Shown here piece by piece: positions 1 through 9,229 of a stretch of DNA of 22,671 nt. Made by a program: the position numbers and the translations under genes. Position 1 is the first letter of the stretch. Every line of letters begins with the position of its first letter. The stretch comes from Chalciporus piperatus (lineage: Eukaryota > Basidiomycota > Agaricomycetes > Boletales > Boletaceae). Below the pieces are notes generated by a model. That model searched no databases. It saw nothing but the letters and a program-made list of their open reading frames with translations, and was not told the origin of the DNA. The DNA is taken from positions 1 to 22,671 of the forward strand of contig JBBPTG010000340.1 in assembly GCA_038093975.1 (NCBI GenBank), given 5' to 3'.

Positions 1-256
1 GGCTCTTGCCAAACCCTGTCCCTGCAATGATGGTGCAGTCAAGTCCAAGATGGAACACCTCTGCAGCATCGAGCTGCCAGGAGTATGGTGGCTGATTACC
101 ACACCGCTCGAGGCATGCCGTGGTGAGAGCTTTGCGGGTGTCGTTGGTGGAGTAATCGGAGGCTTTGGTGGCGAGTTCACGGGCTCGTTGGAGGTTGGTA
201 AAGGACTGTTGTTTTTGCTCTACATGAGAGGCATTTTGAGTAAAGACAGTGGTCAT
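1..256 (-). CDS. RecQ-like DEAD/DEAH helicase, N-terminal 85 residues (cut by left edge)
   Basis: Reading the minus strand from the ATG at 256-254 gives 85 uninterrupted codons that run off the window. Residues 57-61 read PYSWQ, a Q-motif-like element that contacts adenine in superfamily 2 helicases. Residues 78-85 read IAGTGFGKS (ending on the last full codon), a Walker A nucleotide-binding loop. The spacing of these two motifs and the absence of any domain before them fit the short N-terminus of the RecQ-type helicases that are highly expanded in mushroom genomes, often near mobile elements. Such enzymes use ATP to unwind DNA. The DEAD/DEAH box and helicase C-terminal domain would lie outside the window, so intactness cannot be judged. 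Family assignment rests on two motifs only. Confidence 0.6.
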   Translation of the reverse strand, partial: MTTVFTQNASHVEQKQQSFTNLQRARELATKASDYSTNDTRKALTTACLERCGNQPPYSWQLDAAEVFHLGLDCTIIAGTGFGKS

Positions 257-944
257 CCTCGGACAGGGACTTCGTGATTTTAGGACAATGCACGAAAACA
301 GAAAGAGATCATCCAAAAGCAGTATTTTTCAAGCCTAATACAGACAGGAGTGTGACATGTGTGACTCGATGGTATAGTGCTCGACCGAAAGTCACCAGAC
401 GTTTTGGTCTTCGGAAGATCCCGAGGCCGTCCGAGGCGAAGACCAAAACGGATGGTTCGAGACTAGTCACACTTATCTTCATACAATATCCAAAATATAT
501 TGTGCTAACCATTTCCGTCAATCGTCTCCCCCCGGAAAACTTGATTTGGGCGTGTAGCTGGGCCAGTTACCTCTTGGACCCTGAGTAACTCGATGGTCTC
601 CAAGTAGCGTACGGAAGCGACCCCTCAACTTTAGCTGTCCTTGGTGACTCCAAACAACTTTATGTGGCAGAAAACTGTATATCAGTATACCGTCAGATGC
701 TCCCATTGGCGACCATCATCACTCCGAACTGGTTTGAGGTCGAGTACGTGCCTTTAGCCAAAGTCTTTCCCAATCCATTTATGTTGACCGGTCCGTCAGA
801 GTACTCACCGACGAGGCGCTGACCAGATTTCGCTTCGGGCTGCTCTCAGAAAATTACACAAGACATACCAAGTTCCCAACGTAGTCATCTCTTCCATCCC
901 TTGAAAAAAATCTCTACCGCTTTCCCACCCTACCTTCTCCCCCC
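257..944. other. Intergenic, no gene recognised
   Basis: Reading frames here are short and mutually overlapping, and none shows a recognisable domain or convincing splice chain. A minus-strand GTGAGT near 800-808 looks like a splice donor, but I found no exons that join to it sensibly. The only clear structure is the inverted repeat at 400-450. Confidence 0.5.
400..450. repeat. Perfect 14-bp inverted repeat (hairpin)
   Basis: The left arm at 400-413 (CGTTTTGGTCTTCG) and the right arm at 437-450 are exact reverse complements separated by 23 nt. The flanks add another three matching pairs after a two-base mismatch, so the stem could reach 19 positions. The 23-nt loop is GC-rich. It lies about 140 bp upstream of the helicase start codon. 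It could be a small relic of a TIR element, or a structure in the helicase promoter region. Confidence 0.7.
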
Positions 945-1433
945 ATGAAACCCACCAATGGAGAGACTGATGAACCATCGTACCTCCTATGCATAGCATC
1001 CTCCGTTCACGGTAACCCTGACCTTGAGGGGTCTTTGTCCACTGTCTACGCCAGTTGTGTGAAGTATAGAACTGGTTACTTCTCTGGCGTCGGAGAACTA
1101 TTCTCAGCCCTTCTCCTTGGTCACTTTAATACCCCACTTGACCTTCTTTCTTCGCCGCCCTCCAATCTCCTAAAACAAGCTTCGCCTCTCGAACACGCTG
1201 TGTCTCATGCTCTCTCCAAAATTGGTCATCATCGCAACCATGCACAAAATGTTATGCTTTGCATCGGTCAACGATGCCAGCCCTGTCAATGCCGAGTGAT
1301 CCAGGTCTGCGTCGAACGAGGACTGCATGCATCTATGGCAAAAAAAAAAAAAAAAAAAAAGAGGTCTGAGGCCCACCACCTCCAGCCACGAAGCCGCCCC
1401 CCAACTCGCGTAACCAGACCCCGCCGTGTGTAA
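945..1433 (+). CDS. Doubtful hypothetical ORF, 162 aa
   Basis: An ATG at 945 opens a 162-codon frame. The 35 nt before it are strongly pyrimidine-rich, a common feature just upstream of fungal start codons. Against it, the frame reads through the 21-A tract as a poly-lysine run and ends in a basic, proline-rich tail that looks like chance translation. No domain, signal peptide or membrane segment is evident. An overlapping minus-strand frame (1709-1170) is equally long. If real, only the first hundred or so residues look protein-like. Confidence 0.2.
   Translation: MKPTNGETDEPSYLLCIASSVHGNPDLEGSLSTVYASCVKYRTGYFSGVGELFSALLLGHFNTPLDLLSSPPSNLLKQASPLEHAVSHALSKIGHHRNHAQNVMLCIGQRCQPCQCRVIQVCVERGLHASMAKKKKKKKRSEAHHLQPRSRPPTRVTRPRRV
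1340..1360 (+). repeat. 21-nt poly-A tract
   Basis: Twenty-one consecutive A residues. Such a tract can be slippage-prone simple sequence or the 3' tail of a retroposed copy. I saw no target-site duplication around it and no retroelement coding sequence to its left, so a retro-origin is not supported. Confidence 0.85.
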
Positions 1434-1992
1434 GGCGGACGTCAATTCTTCGAGTTCAACTTCAACTTCAAGTTGGAGTCTGTTGGACCGACCTGCGCGT
1501 AACATTGCTATCATGCCACCAGTGTTGCAAACTTTTTCAGTAGATCGAGCATAGCACCTCAATGACCTACTCTTCAAGTCTCTATCCCGGGTTTGGCGTT
1601 TGATCCGAGTCCTTGTAGGTGGCACGCTGTAAGAGAGCCCTCGAGGGGGTACGTGTTGTCGACAATTAAGGAGCACCGCGGCTTCAATTTTGCAGCAAGT
1701 TACGTCCAATTTTTGGTGCTCTGATGCAGTCAGGTTGACATGCAGAGGAACTGAACAGAGGGGGACTCACCAACGTCATAGTCAACCTCGTTTGTATAAA
1801 TTACCATATGAACGGTGTACAGGATGTCTAATGGGTCTATGATCAATCGATCACTGTTGATTCAATGAATCATAATGAATGAATTGGCCACTGTGCAGCC
1901 GCATGGTCATGTGATCTGGCGGTTAGTGGTAGTCCATGTTATTGCAATGAACCCTTTGATCCAGCTTTAAATCTTTCTTCCGTTCTCCGTCA
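1434..1992. promoter_or_regulatory. Upstream region of ATG5
   Basis: No coding sequence is recognised here. It contains a TATAAA at 1795-1800 on the plus strand, nearly 200 bp before the ATG5 start codon. A pyrimidine-rich stretch lies directly before the ATG (about 1970-1991), the more usual fungal start-site context. Which of these positions transcription cannot be told from sequence. Confidence 0.35.
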
Positions 1993-3324
1993 ATGTCAAC
2001 GTTCGGTACAACGCGCAACCACGCTGGTTCAGCGTTCGCGACGTCTGCCTCGATAACGCTTTTTCGTCGTCTTGCATGGGAAGGAACTGTACCACTCGAA
2101 ATTCGCGTCGATCCCAAAGAACTACCAGCGAACTCTGATCGCGGCCTAGAGTGCTACTACATCCAGGCACCTAGGGTCAGCTACCTGCCCTTGCTCGTGC
2201 CAGAAATACGTAAATTCCTGATGGATATCGTCTTTGATGAGGCAGTTGGCAAGATGTTGAAAGAGGAGGATTGGTGGTTCGAGAGCGAAGAGGGCACTCT
2301 GCTCAAATGGTGCGTGCGTCACTTTGCCTGTCAACGGTGGCCCAGGGCTATCTTGACCTCGTTACTCCACGGTGAATTTCTCTTATACGAACGTGTTATA
2401 GGCATTGGCCGCTTGGTTTGATCTATGACAACCACAGTATATCAGCTTCAATACGCCCCACAGCGCCTGCATCAGGTTCAGGGCTGAACCTACAAGTCGC
2501 TCCATTGAAATTGATCCTGCATCTCGCGTCTCCACCCACCGAAAAGCTTCTTTTACCGCCCACCGCCGAGTCGTGCAAACAGGCATTCATGGGCCAGTTG
2601 AAAGAGGCGGATTTCATTCGATGGGGAAACACGAAACGGATGACTGGGCTAAGAAAAGCTGAGCAGGATGGTATATGGGAGGGAATCAAAGAGCGTGAGT
2701 TCTTGCTCGTCCCTGGGGCCTTGGGGCTCTAAACTCGTCTTTGAACTAGCTGGCTGATCTGGGCGATTATCGTCGATGACAACGACATTTGACTTCTCAG
2801 ATAACTTTGACGACTATTGGCGCGTCGCTTCGAAGATCGTGCCCACGACCGCACCCACGAGACCGAATTCACCACCTCCTTCGGGTGCTTCACAACATGC
2901 ACGACCGGCGTCTACCGATCAGCAGACTGCTCCAGATCGCGACGGCGCGTACAACGTCCGAAGCGTGCCAGTCAGACTATACCTTCCCGACGGACCCGTG
3001 ATCCAAGACCTCGTACCGCCAATATTAGAGGATGGTAGGCGCGTTTTGTTTTACTCACATATGTCTTTTCTGATGAAGGAACTATGCTTCTCGCGCTCGC
3101 GCTATTACAATGAAAATTACGCAGGTTCCGCACACACGTTGTCACACTACTTATCAACGCATCTTCCACTCCTATTCCCCGCTCAACCATCACCTGGTTC
3201 TGATCTTGCATACACGTTGATTCAGGGTATAGTCTCTCCGCCAGACACGGAAATGGGTTGGTTAGGTGCCTGTCTGGCCGGCGCAGACGGCTGGGTGAAT
3301 ATTTGCATCGGCATCTCGCGATAG
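1993..3324 (+). CDS. ATG5: Autophagy protein 5 (Atg5), complete
   Basis: Four exons, 1993-2309, 2402-2694, 2801-3034 and 3125-3324, join in phase to encode 347 aa. Introns are 92, 106 and 90 nt with GTGCGT, GTGAGT and GTAGGC donors. Atg5 is covalently joined to Atg12. With Atg16 the conjugate acts as the E3-like factor that lipidates Atg8 on the phagophore membrane. Recognisable stretches, in order: the LFRRLAWEGTVPLEIRVDP start, PLLVPEIRKF, the tryptophan-rich DWWFESEEGTLLKWHWP segment spanning the first intron, and AFMGQLKEADFIRWGNTKR in the helical region. Lys173 in QLKEADF aligns with the Atg12 acceptor lysine of yeast and human Atg5 (inference from the surrounding motif). The C-terminal ubiquitin-like fold follows a proline/serine-rich linker. 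Length and domain order look intact, with no frameshift, and all the conserved stretches are in place. Confidence 0.93.
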
Positions 3325-4264
3325 AACGCATGCTTTATCATATTTCCTTTTCTTTTCGTCAACCCCGGATCTAGAGGATGATGCATTCTAGACGAGTCAG
3401 ACGGCGAACATGTAGCCAATGATATTTTTTTACGTTGACTCGTCTTTAGTTCGCCCGTCCTGATATCTTACTTCTCTACCCGCGTATGTTTTTACCTCGT
3501 TTTTTTAATTGACAGCGATATTAAATGATACCCTTGCCTTGCTGTTCTTCCCTCCTTGGGTTCACACTGAATTGTTTGAGTACGCACGGCAGTCTTTGGC
3601 CGGCAATGTGTTGCCCCTCTCATTCCCCGGGTGGGTGAAACGCTGGAATCACATTGTAACACTTCTGCCAAGACACAGCTCCGATGATACCGCTCCTCGG
3701 AATAACATCATGCATACAAGATTTCGAATACCAAGCACATTGACACCGTGACGAGCTGACGACGACGACTGTGAGATCGTCAAAACCCCACATATCACAA
3801 CGAACCGGGCACGTCGTATTCTGTCGCTGAACTGCCGGTGTACAAATTTCCTTCCGTGCCATTGGTAAGTATGTACATTCCTTCTCTAACTTCGGCCGAT
3901 CCCCCATCCACACCTGTGGCTCCAGTCGCCCCGCAGCCGCCCGAGGTAGCGACGCATGTTCGACCGCGGGTGGCACAATGTTCCGTGACAGACCAGCGAC
4001 AACACGGAGCCCAACAGCCGCATGTCGCGAGACACAGCTCGTGTACATGCGTGCGACCCCTCGGACGAGTCGTGGTCCAATATGATCTCCCCGCTTATCT
4101 TTCTGAACGACAAAGAAATTTTTCTTCCCCCTCCCCTCCGCTCTTTCCCTGCAACATTCTGAAACATTTCACCAAGTTTCCTCTCCACGGGTCGACAACG
4201 GCAACCGATCGAAGCACAGCAAAAAGCAAAAACGAGTCGGCGCTGATGAAACGTTCTGATGCCA
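3325..4264. other. Intergenic between ATG5 and the DUF6533 gene
   Basis: The two genes are convergent, so this span holds both 3' regions. Long frames exist on both strands (plus 3838-4446; minus 4317-3886 and 4048-3620), but they overlap each other and show no domain. Part of the right half, roughly 4120-4250, resembles 8410-8530 in the same orientation and belongs to the duplicated DUF6533 3' block. Confidence 0.5.
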
Positions 4265-6164
4265 TCAGGCCAATCTCGTGCGTTCGATCCCCGTGCGTTC
4301 GATATCTTCCGCTTCAAATGGCAATTGAATCGAGTTTGCGAATAAGACCGAGTCGGGGTATGGTGTTTCCATTCTCTCCTGGGTACTATCCACTCTCAGC
4401 GAGTCGCCGTCATCTTCTATCGTCACGAGGGTCTTCATTTGAATAGAATCCATGACCGTCCTCGAGCCGTCTCTGTCAGAACTATCTCCAAACGTCGCCT
4501 CCGTTGGACCAACCTCCAGTGTGAGAGGGATGTGAGGTCGTGGTGGTTGGCTCGACTTGTTGACGTTGACGTGTACAGAAGAGACACGACTCTCATGGGC
4601 GCCTGTGAAGGGAAACACCCCAAGTCAAACCACGTGTAGAACAGGATTAATGCAAGAACTGACGGTATTGGCCCAGAACGATGTGTTGGCTCAGTATCCA
4701 CACAAGGACGTATGCCACTGACACCCTGGGTTGATGTGAGAGTGACGAAAGCATGTGAGGATGGGGTGTGTGAAGTGTTAGAAGACCACTTACCCCATTA
4801 TTTGAACCGAGCTTTTCGGTGACTGCAGGAGTATCAAGTTCACGATATTGACCGCTGCGTATCGTTCGCGATAAGCGAGATTATTTGAAGGAAATGAAGT
4901 TCATGAGCTGACCTGTGAGCCCAGCAAAATAGGCGAGTCCGTCGTAGATAATCCTGGGTGACGATCCACATCATCACACCGTCCGCGAAAAGTGTGTGGG
5001 TCCCAACTTACGCATTCATCATTTTAGAAAGGCTAGGGAGTTGCGCTTGAGTATCACCATGATGTATAGGTAAGAACTACTCACAACGTAGCTGTAACCA
5101 TGCGCTTGTACTTTATCAGATGGTATCCACATATTATCGTGACTGCGAGGTCAAAAACCAAAGCGGTAGCGTAGAAAAGCCAAGGGCCGAAGCCTTCCTC
5201 GGTCGCCCCAAGGAAACAGCTGGACGTGATTATCAGTGCCTACTACCGGAGAAAAACAAGCTTGCACAGACCTTTCCTGAACACCAGCGGCGTTCCTCTT
5301 GATGTAGTTAAGATAAATCAGCGAATCAAATGAATGCCACGTACACCATGGGGATAAAGCGCGGCTTTTGGGACATTATTTCGAAGTGATCGAGAAAGAA
5401 ACAACACACGTACGATAAGTATGGTAAACCATGGCCATCCATTGCACCTATTGCAACATTGTGATCAGAAAGGGATCGGAGAAGGTACGGATCATTGGAC
5501 GAACCACACAGACAGCCACGTATAGTGCTAGCAGAACTACTCCCACGCGCTTCGAACGCCCGGACAGATTATAAGCCCTTGGGGGGTGGGTTAGGAACGG
5601 AACGGAACGAGAAACAATCCCTGATACCCACCTTACTCCCATGATGCATTGGGAAACCATGATTTGGAAGACTGGTGCTCATGGATGAAATGTTGATCAG
5701 GGAATGACTAGAAAAACTCACCCTTTAGAATCGCTGCGCCTATATAATACTTGGAACAACTTTCGGGTGTGAAGCGAGGATAAAAGAATGCATAGTTGCT
5801 GACTATCAGCAGGATAATGCTGGTAAGTCTGCAAGACACCAGCGCGTTAGCAATGCCCTCCTTGAGAACTCAGGCTACGAAGCCTACCGAATCAGTACGA
5901 ATAGAACTAAAGGAAGGCTACAGAAGCACGACGTCAACCTCCACCTTGAGATGGACGAGACGGAGCACCAACCTGATCCGTTTTCTACTGCACTGAACCG
6001 AATAGAAATTGACGGCTGTTGGAAACATTCGAAGATACCTATTTGTGTATAGAATCGAAGGATGAAACGACCTGACTTGATCAAGGAAGCACTCACTCGT
6101 ATCCCCCCACGACGGTCGATGCAGTTCGAATGTAGGCCGCATGAATCCACGTAGTATCAGCCAT
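4265..6164 (-). CDS. DUF6533-type seven-helix integral membrane protein
   Basis: The start is the ATG at 6164-6162, chosen because it begins WIHAAYIRTASTVVGGY, the usual opening of this family. An ATG at 6310 opens a longer but unrelated frame. Phase-consistent exons: 6164-6097, 5992-5888, 5828-5722, 5671-5632, 5577 to about 5450, a small exon near 5280, 5219-5085, 5032-5012 (21 nt), 4953-4913, 4854-4794, 4725-4664 and 4602-4265. The join around 5280-5490 is unresolved. The product is about 375-385 aa: a hydrophobic core of about seven helices, with landmarks VLFVLIR, LLIVSNYAFFYPRFTPESC, PWLFYATALVFDL and YVLVWILSQ, then a 112-residue hydrophilic, acidic/serine-rich tail. DUF6533 proteins are abundant in mushrooms and of unknown function. 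Their receptor-like topology is suggestive only. Confidence 0.72.
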
Positions 6165-6499
6165 GGTACAATGTCCTCCCCGCTGGCGCGATGGGACGGT
6201 TTAAGCCAGGTTTCATACTCCAGGGCTCCAAGGACCACCAACACAGAGTCAGATCTCGACATTTCAAACCTTTTGGTCACGAGTCTCCGACCCTGCCCTG
6301 TCGAACTCATCTGAGGTAATAGGGATCTACCCGTTGAGGCCGAGGACCCAGTTGGCGGACTTGAATGTCAAAGTCAGACAATCCTTTATACAGTAATTGT
6401 CAAGCGCCGAGCGCGTCTTGGCGTGTCAGTTTCGCGACCTTGCTCCGAGTCCCTCCGCCTCTGCTTTCATAATTCACTCCCTTCGCGGCGCTGCAGAAA
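6165..6499. promoter_or_regulatory. Upstream region of the DUF6533 gene
   Basis: This is the presumed promoter side of the minus-strand DUF6533 gene. I see no coding sequence that fits the gene and no clear TATA box. The ATCACC-rich element begins at its right end. Confidence 0.35.
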
Positions 6500-6874
6500 C
6501 GTGAGTTCCACCGTGAGACCTAGACGGGGTGAAATTCACCTACTGGTTCACCGTGTTCTGTGGTTAATATCACCGGTTTTCTGGGTGGTAATCACACTCG
6601 GGGAGTGAAGATCACCATCGAACACGGTACCCAAAACCTAGTTTAAATCACCGTTTTTCTTGCCGAATTCACCACCCTGTTTATTTACTCGTCACAAAGC
6701 TATTTTCACCGAGTCATGAGGTGATTATTTCCGGTGCACATCACTTGTTCAGCCAGTGAATCTCCCGCCTAAATCAGGTAGGATCCACCATGCAATCTGG
6801 TGGAATTCGCTCGCCCAAATCTCGTGGCAATCATCTCAAAACGCGGGGTGAAATTGAGTACAATGGTATGGTAT

Positions 6875-6902
6875 ATATCACCACTTTTCATACAGGTGAT
6901 AT
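6875..6902. repeat. Inverted repeat built from one ATCACC/GGTGAT pair
   Basis: The arms ATATCACC (6875-6882) and GGTGATAT (6895-6902) are exact reverse complements around a 12-nt spacer, forming a compact palindromic site at the inner edge of the left array. Confidence 0.7.
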
Positions 6903-7167
6903 CTACTACTTGGTACCACCACATACCGATCGTCAAATCAGGCCGTCTCCACTCCACTGCCTTCGCCGTTACCGCTACCTTCGAATTCAGCTTCGACATC
7001 ATCGCCGCTCCCACGCTCGTCGTCATCATCGAAATCGTCGAATCGAGTCCGTTTGTTGCCACGTTCGCCAGTGTTGTCGTTCTCTTCTGCTGAAGGATTG
7101 TTTTGTGGGTTGGCGTTTCCACTTAATCTGTAGGTATTGCTTGACGAGCTCTCGGTCGGCTAACTTG

Positions 7168-7535
7168 AACGAGATCGTGTATGGTCGGCTGCAGGGATCA
7201 TGTATGGTCGGTTGGGGATCGTGTACAGTCGACTGACGAGACTGTGTCCATGGTCGGTTGATGACGGGATCGTGTACAGTCGACTGACAAGATTGTGTAT
7301 GGTCGGGTGGCAAGATCATGTATGGTCGGTTGATGAGATCGTGTACAGTTGACTGACGAGATCGTGTCCGGTTGGCTGGCGATCTCTTGTACGTTCAGGT
7401 AACGATGTGTACTATGGTCGGCCGACAAGATCGTGTTGGTCGGTTGAGAGGTCGTGGAGGCGAAATCGTGTACGGTCAGGTAACAACATGTATCGTCGGT
7501 TGCGAGATCGTGTATAGTCGACTGTCGACGATGTC
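7168..7535. repeat. Degenerate minisatellite, unit about 23 bp, about 16 copies
   Basis: The consensus unit is close to GATCGTGTATGGTCGGTTGA plus two or three bases. Two subtypes alternate irregularly, one with TATGGTCGG and one with TACAGTCGACTG. Unit length drifts between 14 and 28 bp. The frames crossing it simply translate the repeat and are not genes. Confidence 0.85.
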
Positions 7536-7620
7536 CGGGAAATCGCGTCTGCATCTGCGAATCTGTTCGCTGTCGACCTGTGGTCTCGTCCGTGGATCTT
7601 CAAATAACTACCCACTGTTG

Positions 7621-7654
7621 TGTGTGTTCGTGACTCGTGTGTGTTCGTGACTGA
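7621..7654. repeat. 17-bp tandem duplication
   Basis: The unit TGTGTGTTCGTGACTCG at 7621-7637 is repeated at 7638-7654 with a change in the last base or two. It lies just right of the minisatellite in the element core. Confidence 0.75.
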
Positions 7655-8363
7655 TCCATTGTCGTGTTTGGTGGCTGCTCGATGTTATGGTGGCAGGGTG
7701 TTGCAAGCATGGTGTGAGGTGCGAAGGAGGGACTTGACGAAAATTTTCGCCCACCGCAGGAATTGATAGACATAAGGCTACCCACAACCACAAAAGTATT
7801 GATGCAGTCATGTAGTCTAGCAGTTATTGCGTGCAATGTATATTTTTGGTGTGGCTGTCGTGTGTTCGACTCCGGTCCTCAACACAGCATTTACAAATTT
7901 TCTGCTGGTGACTGAGTGGTGATTTTCACGATGCGTATCAGACATGCAGCAAGAGGTGATTAAAACCAGTCGAGATGGTGAGGATCACACTGCGGACTGA
8001 TGGAATATGGACATGGTGATCTTCGCCACAAAAATGGGTGATCCAGTAGTGGTGAAAAATCACTTGCCATCACCATGTACTAGGTAATCACTACATAAAC
8101 AGGTGATGTTCGGAAATCACCCTTTTACATAGTGATTGCAACCAGTAATTGGTCGCATGGTGTTCACTACCACTGCCTTGGGGCGGCGGTGTCCGACTCG
8201 AGATGAACCACAATGCAGCGATTCCACAAACCATATGCATTGCATTCGGCGCATGATCTCCACCTCATTGAGCGATCACAACTTACAAGTAATCCAGACT
8301 TTTCATTGGCGTAGTCAGTGTACAATGCTAGTGCGTACGACTTGCGACCCTCCAGAAGCTACA

Positions 8364-8960
8364 TCACAATGTGATATTACCTCTGGACATTATATAAGTA
8401 CACTTGACATCCCATTCCAAACGACGAAGAAAGTTCCCCCTCCTTTCCTGCAACGAACTAAAATGTTTCACTCGAGCCTCCGCAGCGGCCGATCGAATCA
8501 CACAAAATGAGATAGTGCTGATGATCAGACTAATGGATCCTGGCTCGCTTGACGTTCGAGAATCGATTTGTTCACCTTCCCTCAGAGACTGAGTCGAGTC
8601 TTCAAACATGACCCGAGTCTTCGAACATGACCGCCTCAAGATACCGCAGTCCCGTTTGTGCCGGTGTCAATGCTCCAAGACGATCGCCCTCTTGCTCCGC
8701 CTCCATGATGGTCTTCAGCCCAAACTCGGACTTGGCGACGACCTTTGATCCGCGTCTGTCACAGGTCGTGTCTGGATGGATGGACCAAGCTCAGGGCATC
8801 GAGTTTTAGGGGACAAATTGATACGGGAAAAAAGGCACGAGTCTCCCGGGCGAGTGCAAAGAACGTGTTGGCTCAGTATCCACCCCCTTTCAGAATCACT
8901 GACTCGAATGCCCCAAGTGCGGTGACTGATGCCAGTTTGAAGGTACTAGGCCGCACGAAC
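8364..8960 (-). pseudogene. Decayed second copy of the DUF6533 gene 3' end
   Basis: A 19-base string is shared exactly with the intact DUF6533 gene (8865-8883 here, 4683-4701 there) in the same orientation; it encodes the WILSQH motif on the minus strand. The last-exon region keeps a similar order of features, including a GSK.V-type start, an MK/LKT segment, an acidic GDRL stretch and a terminal GSI. The 3' flank also matches, with parallel CTGCAAC and CCGATCGAA strings. A 19-bp tandem duplication at 8595-8632 shifts the frame. The helix-encoding upstream exons are missing, since an unrelated plus-strand gene seems to start at about 9230. I read it as a truncated duplicate, now a pseudogene. 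Confidence 0.55.
8595..8632. repeat. 19-bp tandem duplication inside the DUF6533 relic
   Basis: Positions 8595-8613 and 8614-8632 differ at one base. Nineteen is not a multiple of three, so the duplication changes the reading frame of the relic. Confidence 0.8.
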
Positions 8961-9229
8961 GATCCCCGAGTCGTCGGGCATGGCGATGTCCTCGCGGGGA
9001 TGTCGGTCAGGTACCCGATCCAGAAATTGTGACATTTCAAAAGGTCGCGCACTGTCGCAGTCGCCTCAAGTCACGATTATCTGAATCGTCCACGGTCCAA
9101 GACAATAAAAACTTCAATGTTGGACTTTGCCACTTTGGGCGACAAGGATCGACGCTATCATGTCGGGAGGGCGGGATCCGTTCAAAGTTCTTTCACCTAT
9201 GCAGATAGATTCATGAAAGTTGAACTAAC

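Larger units (their letters stand above)
6500..8160. mobile_element. Probable non-autonomous DNA transposon with subterminal ATCACC/GGTGAT arrays
   Basis: The left 400 bp carry repeated ATCACC or TTCACC hexamers (for example 6535, 6547, 6569, 6611, 6647, 6668, 6705, 6877). The right 250 bp carry the reverse complement GGTGAT or GGTGAA (7918, 7955, 8015, 8037, 8051, 8102). Each side also has a few motifs in the opposite sense. This mirror-image arrangement around a core is how subterminal transposase-binding sites are arranged in several DNA transposon superfamilies. The core (about 6900-7900) encodes no transposase and contains a minisatellite. I could not find exact terminal inverted repeats or a target-site duplication, so the ends are approximate and the superfamily is unknown. 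Confidence 0.5.

Noticed and set aside
540..620. Possible tRNA around GTAGCTGGGCCAG
   Set aside because: There is no B-box, no acceptor-stem pairing and no cloverleaf.
1300..1380. Retroposed gene copy ending in poly-A
   Set aside because: No target duplication was found, nor any intronless coding sequence upstream of the A tract.
1170..1709. 179-codon minus-strand frame
   Set aside because: It reads the A tract as poly-phenylalanine and shows no domain. It is a mirror of the equally doubtful plus-strand frame.
3838..4446. 202-codon plus-strand frame
   Set aside because: It overlaps the 3' coding exon of the DUF6533 gene on the other strand, shows low-complexity S/P/R composition and has no domain.
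5918..6310. 130-codon minus-strand frame starting at 6310
   Set aside because: The DUF6533 protein starts at 6164 in another frame with clear family sequence. The longer frame reads through intron 1.
7100..7560. CRISPR-like array
   Set aside because: Units are contiguous and diverged with no spacers, in a eukaryotic context. It is a minisatellite.
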